64,000 nucleotides of DNA from Aplysia californica (lineage: Eukaryota; Mollusca; Gastropoda; Aplysiida; Aplysiidae), in assembly GCF_000002075.1 (NCBI RefSeq), contig NW_004797315.1:2041281-2105280 (forward strand), in the 5' to 3' direction. The notes under the pieces were generated by a model. That model did no database searches. It was not told where the DNA came from and was given only the letters and a program-made list of their open reading frames with translations. Position numbers and translations under genes: made by a program. Shown here piece by piece: positions 1 to 11,582 of this stretch (its first letter is position 1; each line of letters begins with the position of its first letter).

Positions 1-29
1 GAGTAACGCGCACCGATGTCATTGACCCA

Positions 30-58
30 CAGAATTCTACACTTAGTGTAGAATTCTG
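30..58. repeat. Perfect 13-bp hairpin with EcoRI palindromes
   Basis: CAGAATTCTACAC and its exact reverse complement are separated by three bases. The same AGAATTCTACAC ... GTAGAATTCT arrangement occurs inside the foldback elements at 1301-2050 and 38475-39477, so this may be a fragment of that family cut by the window edge. Confidence 0.6.
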
Positions 59-164
59 GGTATTGTCTCATTTGGTTTACGGTCTCTCGTTAGATCTACA
101 GTAGGGAGCAAAATACAATTTATTTCTAGTTCTTATAGAACCAAATTAAAAAAAAAAATTCAAA

Positions 165-210
165 ATAGTTATAGAATCTAGATCTAGATCTAGAACCTAG
201 ATCTAAATGG
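165..210. repeat. AGATCT/CTAGAT short tandem repeat
   Basis: Overlapping copies of the palindrome AGATCT form a short array just upstream of DNAL4. Similar arrays recur near 26688-26940, 35985, 36460, 36635-36665 and 59398-59485, so this hexamer repeat is a background feature of the genome. Confidence 0.6.
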
Positions 211-439
211 AAACTGTATCCAACTAGACAAGACAATAGGCTTAATTTTAAATTGTTTTTTGTGTCGTGGAATAAACGGAAGTCGAGTTTTTTAAATATA
301 AGTTTCCGCATGCGCACTCAACTTAGTTACCTGCCGCTGTATTTTGCAGGAAATCCAAGTTCATCTAAACAAGGCGCACTTTACTTTAGGTTGGGATCTT
401 ACTGTTGCTATTTGCTTGTAAAAGTTCCATCAGAACAAA

Positions 440-3400
440 ATGGCAGAAGCAACTGAAGAGAAGAAGGCGGATGCAGATTCCAAAAGAGTTCACACATATC
501 CTTTAATACGGGTAAGAATGATGGACTTTGAAATGTTTGTTTTAGACAAAAACGTGGCAAGACAAAGGAGAGACGATAAAAGGGCAGCTTCATTTATTCT
601 CTGTCAATATAGATATATCTATCAAATGTCATATGTGGTAAGCATAACTGGCACTCATGACGGTATTGTGTCCAACACTACTCATTACACGTTGTTGCTG
701 CTAGATTTAGCTCGATAAGTGAAATTATGTTTTGAAGTGATTAAAATTAAAGGGTAATGGATGCCTATTATTTGAATTTGAAGTATTACTATTATTGTTA
801 TAGTTTCTGACCGTCTGGAGTTTCTGTCTTGACAGGCACTGGTCAGTCAGTCACTGATAATGGTAGTCTAGTTCAATTTTTGTTGTAGAAGAGGTTACAC
901 TACCCCATTGCTAGAACCGTTTCTACCACTGTGTTGTAGAAATTCAATTAGTTAGGCCTAAAACTAATTCCTGTTTCCATACCCTTTACTTTTACATTTC
1001 ATTCAAAGAAAAAGTGCAACTCCATTTGGCTACCTTGCCTTACCAATGGGGCTGTGTTACAGTTTATTCTCCTGCCACCACTTTAAATGCTTGTTTGCTA
1101 TCATTAAGAGAGCTTTTTTATGCTTACTGTATTTTTGACACCTACAGGACTGCAGATGAGAATACTCACGAAGCCCGACTGATTCTCCAGGGCAGTAGAC
1201 AAATATTAAATAGGCCTCGTATTAAATAATGCTCGCGAGCAAATGTGAAAATGGCTTCTAAACAAAGGCCTGTCGATGTTTCCTGAAATGTATATATTTT
1301 GGCCACCTCTATTCTCACCCGGGGTGAGAATAGTGCAGGCGAGTCTTTTGGCTATTCTCACCCGGTGCGCGTTCACCGTTATAGCCTAGATCTAGGCCAA
1401 CAATTTTTGCGTTCACCCTAAACCACAGAATTCTACACTGTGATGACACAAAAATTGTAGAATTCTGTGCCGTGAACAAACGTTCCATTACAACTGTAGC
1501 CTACTAAAAGCGTACAATTTTGTCTGTGGGCAGTGGAGAGAAAGAGAGAGAGAACTTCCGGTCAAAACAAAATGGAGACCCGCGTAGTTCGGCTCGATTC
1601 AAAAAGTTAAATAGCCGTAGCATCTTTGTAGACAACCAAATTAATTTACTTTTGTGTTTTAACATCATTTTTTAACTTTGTTTTGGTCAATTTGATCGTC
1701 CACACCGATAGACAGTATTCAGAAAGAGAGAGAGAGAGGGGGGAGGAGTAGATCTTGCGAGAACTTCCGGGCAAAACAAAATGGCGACCCGCGTAGTTCG
1801 GCTCGATTCGAACAGTGAAATAGCCATAGCATCTTTGAAGACGATCAAATTAGCTTACTTTTGTGCTATAACGTAATTTTTTCTTGGCTTTTATCAATTT
1901 GATCATCCACACCGATAGACAGTATTCCAAAATGAGGAAAAGCAGGTCTTGTTTCGCACCGGGTGAGAATAGCCTGTGCTGGCAAGTCTCACCCGGGGTG
2001 AGAGGTAGATCGTTTTTCTATTCTCACCCCTGATGAGAATAGCCACTTCCATATATTTTTGCGTTAACTGAACCAGAAGTGACTCTTCCTGTCTCTACAA
2101 TTTGAACTTCTCTAATCTGAAGGAGGCCTGTATCAGGGGTCTTTATGCTGTCCTGCCCTACAAATCCAAGCACCCCATTTACTATTATACAGTACAAGCT
2201 GGGCCCCCTTTCGATGAAAGAAATGATCGGTGCTTTAGTATCAACTAAATGTCATTGGCCTACTATATTTATACTCTACTTGAATGGGACAATAAATCTT
2301 GAGAGATGCAAAAAAATTATAAGGTTTAGATATCTATATTCTCAAAACAGAATGCGCCTCGCGAAATATCACTTCCGGATTTTCTAAAATTATAGAGACA
2401 GAAGCACTGGCCTACAAAAGCGATCAGCGAAATAAAGAAATTTAGTTTTTTGCAGCAAAACTGTCTCTAAACCGAAAAAACGAAGGGCGTCATGCTCTGG
2501 AGAATCTTTTGGCGAAACCTGCATGTCAATCGATGCAGCCATTAAAAAGCCTTTTGAATAGCAAAATTCGGCCACCACCAATAGATAATAGATAACATGG
2601 ATAGCTCGAATTCGTCGGGACTGGCCTGCGTAGTTCAAGGGATCTGTAGTTCAAGGGATACGCGAACAGTGTTATGACATCGGCTGTGACAGAAAAATCA
2701 AGGAAAGCAAAAAAAATTGACAGATTGAGAATGAGAAACACGAAGAGCAACGCTTTTGAGTTCGATCGGTAATAAGCCCACCAGTACCAAGACAGTTTAA
2801 TTGCACGGTTCAATGTGAACGATTTTAAGTCTGCTCCAATCGAAGGATGCCGTCAAGCATGCAGTACTTTGCGAAGAGGGATGGGGCGGCCTATTGTGTG
2901 ATACACAACCCTTCACATGCCTCTAGACTGAGAGCCTAGGCATGGGAGTAAATTTTTACTTATGCACCCACACACAGATGCATTGATTTGAGGGCTAAAC
3001 TGCCTTAATTTTTGCTGTAGAACACACGTATGGCCACTAACAACCTTGCAAATCAATTGTTTTCTAGTAAATATCAATCCTAATTTCCAAAACATCAAAT
3101 CATTATATGCAGGGGGGGGCATGCCTGAAACCCCCCATGTTGTTAAATTCAAGTCAAATATTACTATTTTAAAACACCAATAACTCAATAACTGTTGATT
3201 TGCGGCAAAAATGAAAGCGATTGTATTCGTGTTCAGCATGCAAAATGCTACAGTCCGTGCCGGCTTTTAGCACGCCAGCTTAAAGCACGTTTCAGACTCA
3301 AGCATGCTAAACGGCTCTTACCGAATATTTGCTAAATAAATTACACACCTTTAAGCATGGTAACTTCGGCTTCAGGCTGGCTTCATTTACAACACAGTTA

Positions 3401-6400
3401 ATACTTTCATGATGACCCATCAAAGTTCAAGCACAGTCTACACCGCAGCAGTAGAGTGTGTTAAGAGAAGCACAAAGAACGCAAGTGATGGAGACACACA
3501 CTCACATGTGCGGAGAGGAAGGCAGAGAGATACACGCAGCCGTGCATGTGGACATACGATCTAGCCTAGGGCAAAGTTACACACAGACGAAAAAATACAA
3601 AAAGAGTCGGGGACATGAGAAAGGGAGGCTGGCTGCGATTTCATCTTTGCCCCTCGCTATCCGATAATCCTGATTATGTATCATGCGCGAGGTGGGATGA
3701 AGGGGGAGGTATGAATTATGAATGTGGCTCAGCAGGCAGTGGTACGCACAGGCAGTGTGTAGGTACTACAAACTGAAATTTCAAAGTCCTCTGATTTCAT
3801 AGTTAACTGCCCAACCTTATAGAATTTATCATTCTGAGCATTTTGATACCAAATTTATACATGTAGCTTCATTTTTAACAAAGTTATGAACATCTGAAGT
3901 TGCAGAAAAATGTTATAGTTTTTTAATTGCGAAATGTCTGCACTTTGAAATGTCACAACATTCTTAAATTTGAATGGACATTCACAAAAACTTGTAGACA
4001 CACACCTATGCACATAGAGAACTAGCCGAATTTTTTTCAGGGCTATCAAATAACCAGAAGATGGAAATTTATTGACGTACATGCCTTTTTGACTAAAATG
4101 GCAAGAAATACAGGGGGGGGGGGGGGGTTAAAATCACCACTCGCGACCACCGGCCTATTGGCTGCGCGTCGGGCCGCGCTGAAGGGAAGGAGAGAGAATT
4201 TATACAAAACCAGGGCGATGGTGCCCTGCTTGCGAGCCGACGGGGAGCATTCGGTATTTATTTGGGTATAATAGCTGTGTTATTCTTGAAGAGGAATGAA
4301 TGGGCTTTCTGCCGATATGTTTCCGTAGTCAGTCCTATCACTGGTTCCATAAAAAACAGCACCGAAAGTTTTCACTCGCAAATCTCTTCTATTAATTCTT
4401 TAAGGACAGTCTTTAGAAATATATCACCGGAAAGAGCGTCTTCTCATCTTGAAAAATTGACGAATCAGATTGCAGTATTTAATACCATACGCTCCCCGCT
4501 CCTGTTCAACCGAGGTCACTCAAAAAATCAATACACGAAACGCGCGGCCGCGACAGTGAAAACCTCGATAGTGTTGTCTTTTATCCCGCAAGATTTTGCT
4601 TTCAAAAGAATCGTTGATTCAAATAAATAATACTACTACAAAGAGGAAAAGCTCCTCTTTCTTCTGATATATCAAATGTCTGTGTATGCATGATGACACG
4701 GTGTTTTAGGAGGGTAAAAATATGGGTTTTGGTCTCCGTGACAGTACGCCACAGGGGCGCACGGCCAGTTTTGCGGTACCGACAGTTGTTCTTGTTTCAT
4801 GAAGCAACATCCCTGCACTCCGGACATGTCCATTGATGCTCCGTTGCTCTCTCCAAAATGTTGCCGAGGGTCCCTCTACTGATTGTGCCAGTGCACATCT
4901 GGTTGAACGTTCTTCTGTTCTTTCCTGCAAGGATGCCAGATTTTCCGCTTCCTTTTTTTATTCCCAAAAGCATCATCCTCTCCACGGCAGTACTGGCCTC
5001 TGCCTCCCTATCCTCCTCCTCAATCAGTTGGCGAGAAAGACATTTCAGGATCTCGACCCTATCTGGTTGAACCGTATTGTCAACTAAGGTGGCCTCACCA
5101 GCCAATCTGTCGGCTTTTTCATTTCCCCTAACACCTGCATGGCCAGGGCAGAAAATCCATGTGAGCGATCATATAGGCGTTGGTTCGATAGCCTGAATCC
5201 ATTCCGACAGTGTGTAAGCCTAGTGTGCTGTATCGTGACTGGCCGTCGAAATTAAGTTTTCTTTTCCCTTTCAACCACAAAACAAAACAAACAAAAACTA
5301 CTATGGCAGGTCAAAATGACAGCGCACACTTTTGCACGACCACTACTTGCAAACAAAGGGAATAGCTCGGGAAATTTTCTGCATAAAAGTCTCTGGTTTA
5401 TGACAATGTTTACTTCGCACTCAAGCACGCTTCGGCATTAAGCACGCTTGTGCTTTCTCCCAATGACCGTGCTTAAAGCCAGCATGGACTGTACTAGAAA
5501 AAAAGTATATGAGACGGATGCTTAAGTAAAAAATAACACAGCTAGCTTCTTCTTTGGTGGGGGAAAGGTGGTATTTTACCAACCTTGCCCTTTTCAGTTT
5601 GTAAAAATATTATCATTATTTTTCTCAAATGCACCTAAAAAGGACATTGACTTTAGACCTCTATGGTGGCCTGATTCGTTCGACTTTTCCTTGTTTGTGT
5701 TCGAGCTTCGCATATTTTCTTACAAAGAGATAAACAAGACGTAAAAAACGGGACTGCAGGCACATTTCGACGGATGCGTGATTTTGAGTCTTCTATGTTC
5801 GACCTATCCGTGTTACACTGTGATGAGTTCGCACATTTTAATCAAGCTCTATGCCTGCAAACAATCAAACAAAGCAGGGGTGCAGTGAGAGCAACCTATA
5901 GGGAAAACCTGAACAGATGGGTGATAGGGAAAGATAATATATGTGAGGCTTCGTGGAAAAATCAGGCGCTCGTCAAAATAATGAAACAAATTTTAATTTC
6001 AGTTTATAGGGACTACTCTCGGGCTACAGAAGGTGCCAAACTTTGGCGGCCATTTTCTCGCTAATTTTACTTCTGAAACCAGGTGACCCTGACCTCCTTC
6101 AATCGCAAATATTTTGACTTCTTTTCAAGATAGATGGATTTTTTTAACCAAAAAGAAGGCAAATGAACAGGATTTAAGATGGTACCAATAACCCATATGC
6201 CTAAAAATTGGTGAGCGCCTGATTACACCAAGTCGTGACACATAAATATATAGGTGCTTTTTTTTTTTTTAGCATCTTAACAGAATTAATGGTGAACCAT
6301 GATCGTCAATGTCTGTTACAGATGTGGCACTTTTTAATAATGATGACTGCCAATCAAAGTTTGGAAATGTATAATAATTAAAATTCACGTAGTTGTCAAA

Positions 6401-9400
6401 AGTTTTGAATGTACAGTCAGTTGACAGTTGCAATTCTTTGGCCGAAGATATTAGGAGACGTCTCCGCTGAGCACCCAGGGGCTATTGGGGCTGCACACAG
6501 ATGCACTGCTTTTGGGGTCAAACTGTTTATTGTTTGCTGCAGATCACACAGCATAGCCACTAAAACTGTCACAAATCAATTATTTTCAAGAAAATTTCAA
6601 ACCTAACTGCAAAGTATCAAATTATTGGTTAAACCCCCAAATTTTTTTTACTTGGTCCAGAGGCTCAAAGCATTTTGATTGGTCTGTCTCTGTCGGAGAC
6701 GTCTCCGGATAAATACTGTGCAATTATTTCTTTGTCAGTGTTTCTGTCAGGGTCATCAAAAAGCTTAGCTAAAATGTAAGGCTTTTAAAATATTATGGTA
6801 CTGGGTAAAAAAAGAGATTTAAATTCATCATACAGTTTAGCATGCACATAGTGAAATCAGCGGGATGCATAAATCTTTTTTGCTTTGTATGAATTTCAGG
6901 CTAATATCAATGTTTGCCTGCGTTTATCACACACATCAGTTGGCCTGCACACTGTATAATGTGACACTAGGATAACGAATGTTCGGTACATCTGTCTTGT
7001 GAACTTCGGTTGGTCATGACTTATTGTCTGTGCGAAGCTAGTTCCCACACACATGAGCACATACAGCTCATATCACTGGCTTTGGGCCTTCTCACTTCTC
7101 TTGCCTAGTGCAGAACACAGCTAAGTAACAGACACAAGTTTATAGTAGTGTGTCTGTGCTGATCTCCTCTTTCTTGTGTTCCGTGCGACTGTTTGATAGA
7201 TTTAGAAAGCTGACAATCTGAAACAGAAAACACAATGTGTACCCTGAAACTCAAATTACTGAAAGACGAACATGATAAAAAGCTAACAAAACTTATATCG
7301 CTATTGTTTATAGTTTAAGTAGGCCTATTTCATGTGTTGATAAATAGACTTTGCATTATAATGTTTATCATTGATGTTACTTTTGTGTTTATTGCAGCAT
7401 TCTGACATGAATGATGAAATGAAGACAGAGGCAATGGAGTTGTGTGTCACTGCTTGTGAGAAGTTTGCTACAAATAATGAGGTGAGTAGGCTGCTTAGCA
7501 ATATATCATGAATGGATCACCAGTTGGTTTTCATATATGCAGGATGTTTAGGATCTCACAGGATCCAAAATACACGTCTAAAGTCTCATGCCCCTTAAAG
7601 ACAAACGGCAAACTCTGGCAGTGTTATTACTTGTATATATAGAGCTTTTTTATGTAGCGACACATAGGCCTACTTTGATCGGGTGATTTTTATTAAAATG
7701 CTAGAGACCTTAGTACTTATTCATATGATCGTAAAATATTTAGACTGAACAGTGCTCAAGCACATGATCAGACGCCATTCTGTGCTACTAAATTAACTGA
7801 TAATAGTCATGGTGCAGTTTATATCTCCTGGTTTGATCATGATAATTGTAGTGAGGAAATGGTCTCTGTAAATTAATTTTTAATGTTTTAAGCCCCTTTT
7901 GACCCGGGCTGCGTGGGGTACAGCATCTCAGTAGATAACTTAGATACCGATGTAATACCTCTCAGTCTCAGAACAGGAAAATTGAACTCAGGTCTTCTCG
8001 GTGCAATGTCAAAGAGTCAAACCATTACAACAAGACATGGTAATGTGTCACAAAAGCCTATCCTGACCAGTGAAAGTAGTATTGGTATTGATTTTGATAG
8101 GTGACCAGTACCTTGGTACCCTGAAGGGTTGAAGCTAATTTAACTAATTATTATTTTATTAATAAAATAATGTTTTTGCTAGTATTCTGTGGCCACTTTG
8201 GATATGATGTATGATTCATAATTTGGTGAATTGGTTAGGTGAAATGTCACACAGGTTTTCACTTCTGTTTATGTGAACTTGGAATATCTTTTTATCTGCA
8301 AGTCATCATCAGAGGCCATCATATTCATGTTTTGGAGTCAGATTTGACAAATAGACAACACATAATTCAATATGCTTTACTTTCGTTTGGTAATTTATTC
8401 GTTTTCTGGAAGTGTATTTTTTTCTTCTGAATTTTGAGCTTTAATCAAACTCAAACCCTCTTCTTTGAAAAATGTTAATCGGGGAAAGCCCAATTCATTT
8501 TAGAAAATGTAAGAGCACTTGCAGAGTTAACAGTACAATTACCCATGCTGAATTAAAATATGTGTTCAACTCCTAATTCTGATTACCCTGAGAATGTCCA
8601 CAATTCCTGATTCGACTCCGTCATGATGTATAAATTAATACTTTGATTCCTCAAGTGATGTTTCCTCTCATCTTGTTTGATGTTGATACAGCAGTGGAAG
8701 TGATTCTGGCCAGACTACTGTGTTTTTCCCATCCAGCCATGTTTGGCCACAGCAATGGCTATAAAAAGAAAGTAAAATTTTTCAGCCTTGGTGTAGAGAT
8801 GAAAAAAAAACGTGTACAGTCAGTGTGGGTCTAGTTTCTCACGGCCCATTGAATATGTAGGCCTATACCCATGTCAAGGTACAGTCAAAATTGTCCAAGA
8901 CAGCTACCCATTGTCAAGGAGAAAAGTGGTTGTCTTAGACCGGTGTACATTTTGGACACTGTCATTATAGTGTACAGTGTTGCCTCTCTATAACGACATC
9001 GGCGGGAACAGAAAATAATGTCATTATAGAGAGACAACCAAAAATGTTACTAATGATAAATAAGGAAAAAATCGGGACCTGGGCACCATGTCGCTATATT
9101 ATACAGAGGATGTCGTTATAGCGAAGGTCTTAAAAGAGAGGCTGTACTGGAATAGAAAAACAATGCAATTGAGGAAGTGTGCAGAGGTCATTTGTACAGA
9201 TGGCTGTCTTGAACAGGTGGACGCTGGAGCAGTTTCAACTGTACTCACTGATGACTGCAAGCACCTATTGTGCAGTTGAAGAGTTTTTGTGTTTTACATC
9301 GTGTGGATAAACTTTACTTCCACTAATATTTCATCTCTGCTAGTCTTTGTATTCCCCCCAACCTTGTGTCTTTCATCTTCTACAACATAGATAATCATAA

Positions 9401-9635
9401 GATAGTATTCATTGTGTTTGAGCAGAGATGCTGCTAACCTGACTAACTTTGTATGTTTTGCTGGTTTCAGAACGCTGCAAAGATGATCAAAGACACGATG
9501 GACAAAAAGTTTGGGGCATCCTGGCATGCAGTTGTTGGTGAAGGCTATGGATTTGAAATTACCCATGAAGTGAAAAATCTGCTGTACATGTTTTTTGGTG
9601 GGAATATGGCAATTATTGTTTGGAAGTGCTCTTGA
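440..9635 (+). CDS. DNAL4: Dynein axonemal light chain 4 (3 coding exons)
   Basis: Coding exons are 440-511, 7398-7481 and 9471-9635 (TGA), giving 106 residues; human DNAL4 has 105. Donors are GTAAGA (512) and GTGAGT (7482); both acceptors end in CAG, and all junctions are phase 0. Exon 1 encodes MAEATEEKKADADSKRVHTY..., exon 2 the ELCVTACEKFATNNE helix, exon 3 the LC8-like beta core with SWHAVVGEGYGFEITHEV and the C-terminal AIIVWKCS. The family is the dynein light chain type 1 (LC8/DYNLL) fold, a small dimeric subunit of outer-arm axonemal dynein in cilia and flagella. The start is the first ATG of exon 1 and the N-terminus aligns with vertebrate DNAL4. Intron 1 (6.9 kb) holds several transposable elements. 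No break is seen in the reading frame. Identification is from recognised family sequence and is strong. Confidence 0.96.
512..1291 (+). other. DNAL4 intron 1, first part, no recognised feature
   Basis: Non-coding intron sequence following the DNAL4 exon 1 donor. I see only AT-rich DNA and one TAGGCCTA palindrome at 953. Confidence 0.5.
1301..2050. mobile_element. MULE-like foldback element, copy 1
   Basis: The element is flanked by a 9-bp direct duplication ATATATTTT (1292-1300 and 2051-2059). Its ends carry nested palindromes built from CTATTCTCACCC and its complement, repeated twice at each side. The interior holds two tandem modules of about 190 bp, each with ACTTCCGG, then AAAATGG and the peptide start [10 protein letters not shown] or a variant. 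Nine-base target duplication and long compound inverted ends fit Mutator-like elements, though no transposase is present. A second copy lies at 38475-39477. It sits in DNAL4 intron 1. Confidence 0.75.
1781..1876 (+). CDS. 31-codon frame inside foldback element copy 1
   Basis: ATG with a purine-rich AAACAAAATGG context opens 31 codons beginning [18 protein letters not shown] and ending in TAA. The same frame is intact in the other copy at 39208-39303 with two amino-acid differences. I do not recognise the peptide. It could be a captured first exon that once spliced onward, or a chance frame; translation is not shown. Confidence 0.3.
   Translation: MATRVVRLDSNSEIAIASLKTIKLAYFCAIT
2955..3145. 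repeat. Diverged dispersed repeat, copy 1
   Basis: The segment from CACACAGATGCA to AAATCATTA is alignable by eye with 6485-6645 (shared blocks include CACACAGATGCA, GCCACTAA and CAAATCAATT). The family is unknown. Copy 1 lies immediately left of the 2.2-kb element at 3251. Confidence 0.5.
3251..5491. mobile_element. 2.2-kb TA-flanked DNA element with terminal inverted repeats
   Basis: The ends read CAGTCCGTGCCGGCTTT and, reversed, CAGTCCATGCTGGCTTT, with TA on both sides, as in Tc1/mariner/pogo elements. No transposase remains. A LINE-type RNase H fragment lies inside (4790-5175, minus strand), and a G15 tract at 4113-4127. The remainder of the interior shows no recognisable coding sequence. 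Confidence 0.6.
4796..5175 (-). pseudogene. LINE RNase H C-terminal fragment
   Basis: The minus-strand frame reads WIFCPGHAGVRGNEKADRLAG, the last motif of RNase H domains found in non-LTR retrotransposons, followed by about 85 residues ending TEHQWTCPECRDVAS. No reverse transcriptase is adjacent. The N-terminal half of a similar RNase H lies at 35100-35530, so both appear to be 3'-end relics of the same LINE family. The fragment lies within the TIR element 3251-5491. Confidence 0.6.
5939..6243. mobile_element. MITE, older copy of the 13903-14345 family
   Basis: Diverged inverted ends contain ATCAGGCGCTCG and its complement, and the interior shares GGCGGCCATTTTCTC and AAGATRGATGGAT stretches with the element at 13903-14345. 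Several mismatches between its ends indicate an older insertion. Located in DNAL4 intron 1. Confidence 0.6.
6449..6712. repeat. Segment bounded by GGAGACGTCTCC palindromes, containing repeat copy 2
   Basis: The 12-bp self-complementary GGAGACGTCTCC occurs at both ends, about 240 bp apart. The interior (6485-6645) is the second copy of the repeat seen at 2955-3145. It may be a small non-autonomous element; no clear target duplication was found. Confidence 0.4.
6713..7397 (+). other. DNAL4 intron 1, last part, no recognised feature
   Basis: Unique-looking intron sequence up to the exon 2 acceptor, with one TAGGCCTA at 7320. I see no element ends or coding sequence. Confidence 0.5.
7482..8880 (+). 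other. DNAL4 intron 2, first part, no recognised feature
   Basis: AT-rich intron sequence with several short random frames. Two TAGGCCTA palindromes (7665, 8858). No repeat boundary recognised. Confidence 0.5.
8882..8961. mobile_element. 80-bp MITE with CAGTCAAA ends
   Basis: The sequence CAGTCAAAATTGTCCAAGA is answered at the other end by CATTTTGGACACTG. Related in design to the element at 29556-29732. Very short, so only moderate confidence. Confidence 0.45.
8975..9149. mobile_element. MITE with CAGTGTTGCCTCTC ends, copy 1
   Basis: Left end CAGTGTTGCCTCTCTATAAC and right end GAGAGGCTGTACTG are near-complementary; the interior contains repeated GTCGTTATAG strings. A second copy is at 12480-12684. 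It lies in DNAL4 intron 2, about 320 nt before exon 3. Confidence 0.55.
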
Positions 9636-9951
9636 AGATATGGCATAGGTAATTTACTTTTTGTTCCTTTTCCCACCCTGTTTGGAAAACTAATCTATTT
9701 TTTTCACTGCTGATTACTATTACAATACTTAACTTCCACTGGTCTTGAAAGTTCTTGTATTATATACATTGTCATTATATTGACTGAAACTGAAAGGATG
9801 TCTCTTCGGTGAATTATTTATTCAGGGACTTTTTTTTTTACCGTGAGATTGTGTTGGGGTTGTGTCTTGATTTAAAAATTGATGAATAGGCCTACATTAG
9901 TTAAAACCAATTTTGTTATTTGGATGCAATCTCATGAACTCTATTATAATG

Positions 9952-9957
9952 AATAAA
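9952..9957 (+). promoter_or_regulatory. Candidate polyadenylation signal of DNAL4
   Basis: A canonical AATAAA lies 317 nt after the DNAL4 stop codon. It is the first such hexamer I noticed downstream. The region is AT-rich, so a chance match is possible. Confidence 0.4.
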
Positions 9958-10585
9958 TCTTCAAGAAAAAACAGCATTGCAATGTAATTAATCGTTTAAA
10001 TTAGATTTAATAGAGTTCACTGCTTCAAGAATTTACCTGGCCATTGAGTGGCGAGAATCAACTTTTCTTTTTGTATTACTTACGTTTATATGGAAAATGG
10101 ACCAAATATAGTTCCTTTTTATTGGTTGTGTTTTTACCACTGTAGCCAAACATTCCGTCCTTTGCTCTCAGTGCCTGTAAGTTGTTCTGTATGTGTGGCT
10201 GTGAATGTGTGCGTGCGTGCGTGCGTGTGTGGCGTTGCTGTCAGCAGATGTTTGTTAATGTTGTGGCCTTTTTTTTTTTTCTTGGACTGTTGTGGAAGAT
10301 AATGTGAGCACAGAATGAGAAAAGAATGAAAGATGAAATGTTTCATGGATAAAAAGTAATAAACAAAATAAAATTATGATGACATCTTGTTTTTTAGGTC
10401 TAAAATATGATTATATTTACATTCCTTTTCTTTTCTTTTCTTTTCTTTTTTTTGGGGGGGAGGGGGCAGGGTGGCTCCGGTTTCCTCTCACTTTCACAGT
10501 AGGCCTATGTTTCAAAGAGTGGAATGAGAAGTCTGTTCTGTGCACTTCTATATTGGATCAACCACACAACAGCACAGATGGAAGT

Positions 10586-10772
10586 GTGGGTGGTTGGCGG
10601 GTGCTCTAGTGTGGTTTTCTCCTTCTTTCCTATCAAACATCTATCGTCCTGATCTCTCCTTTTTTTGTGTGTTTGTTACTCTCCTGTAACACCTCTAATC
10701 TTCGGCATTTATATGACCTTATTGTGTTGCAAGTGCTGTAAAACTCTTACCAAAATTTAAAAAACCAAAAAA
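10586..10772 (+). mobile_element. SINE-like repeat family T, copy 1
   Basis: The body runs from GTGGGTGGTTGGCGGGTG to an A-rich tail and is flanked by a perfect 12-bp direct duplication ACAGATGGAAGT (10574-10585, 10773-10784), the mark of LINE-driven retroposition. Copies with the same body occur at about 24993, 43751, 52788 and 61276. No clear tRNA promoter boxes were seen, so the origin of the head is open. Confidence 0.7.
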
Positions 10773-10785
10773 ACAGATGGAAGTA

Positions 10786-10924
10786 CAGTGGACTCTGCTT
10801 AAACCGAAATCTGCAGGACCACCAGGGTTGTTTTTTTTTCAGTTTAGAAAGGTTGATCAAATAGAAGGGGAAAAAAATTGGGATTTTATTTTCTCTTGGT
10901 TAACCACTGTTGCAGATTCCACTG
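10786..10924. mobile_element. MITE with CAGTGGACTCTGC ends, copy 1
   Basis: Left end CAGTGGACTCTGC and right end GCAGATTCCACTG are inverted, with TA on both sides. Sister copies lie at 13386-13542 and 53740-53916. Typical of Tc1/mariner or pogo-derived MITEs. Confidence 0.65.
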
Positions 10925-11124
10925 TATCTAGTTAAGTGTATGGATTTAACTCCCCCTATCAACACTATTAGGTTATTTCTGAGGTGGGACCTCTGATTTT
11001 AACCCCCGTCTCCAACAGGACAGAGCCAAATGAGCTGACAGCCTTGGAGACTCCACAAAAAGACCCGAGTCGAAGAATGCCTAATCTGGGATTTGAACCA
11101 GGGCCATCTATACAAAATATGCTA

Positions 11125-11582
11125 CAGTGGAACTCCGATTCAACAAAGTCGTCGGGCTTGACTTTCAATTTCATTGAAGCCGAGAGTGTTATAGCAAACA
11201 TGAGGTTTTTTTTCTTATATATAGATATTACAGGCACCAAGCAAGTAATGTATAACGGGAAGTAACAAGTCGTAGGCTACCCTGAAATGCCTGCTTTTTG
11301 CCTCTTTTCTACTTCTTCAATTAAAAATAGTTACGTTTAAAAACGAGAGGCAAATTGTTTCTTTGGTGCCATACTGAAGAAATCATTGTGACAGACTGCC
11401 ATGCAAAGCGTACGGATCGGATTAACGAGTAAATTTCCTCTTTGGAAAGTGGTGGCATAGAGTTCCCCATGCCGTATGGATATGATAGTAAAACACGGCG
11501 TACAAATAGGGTTAATGAATTCTTTTTTTAAAAACCCAAAAACGAGGAATCTGTTTCCTTTCGTTGAATCCGAGTTCCACTG
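11125..11582. mobile_element. 458-bp MITE with 20-bp inverted ends
   Basis: The terminal CAGTGGAACTCCGATTCAAC and its complement match at 19 of 20 positions, flanked by TA on both sides. No coding sequence. Probably mobilised by a Tc1/mariner/pogo transposase. Confidence 0.75.
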
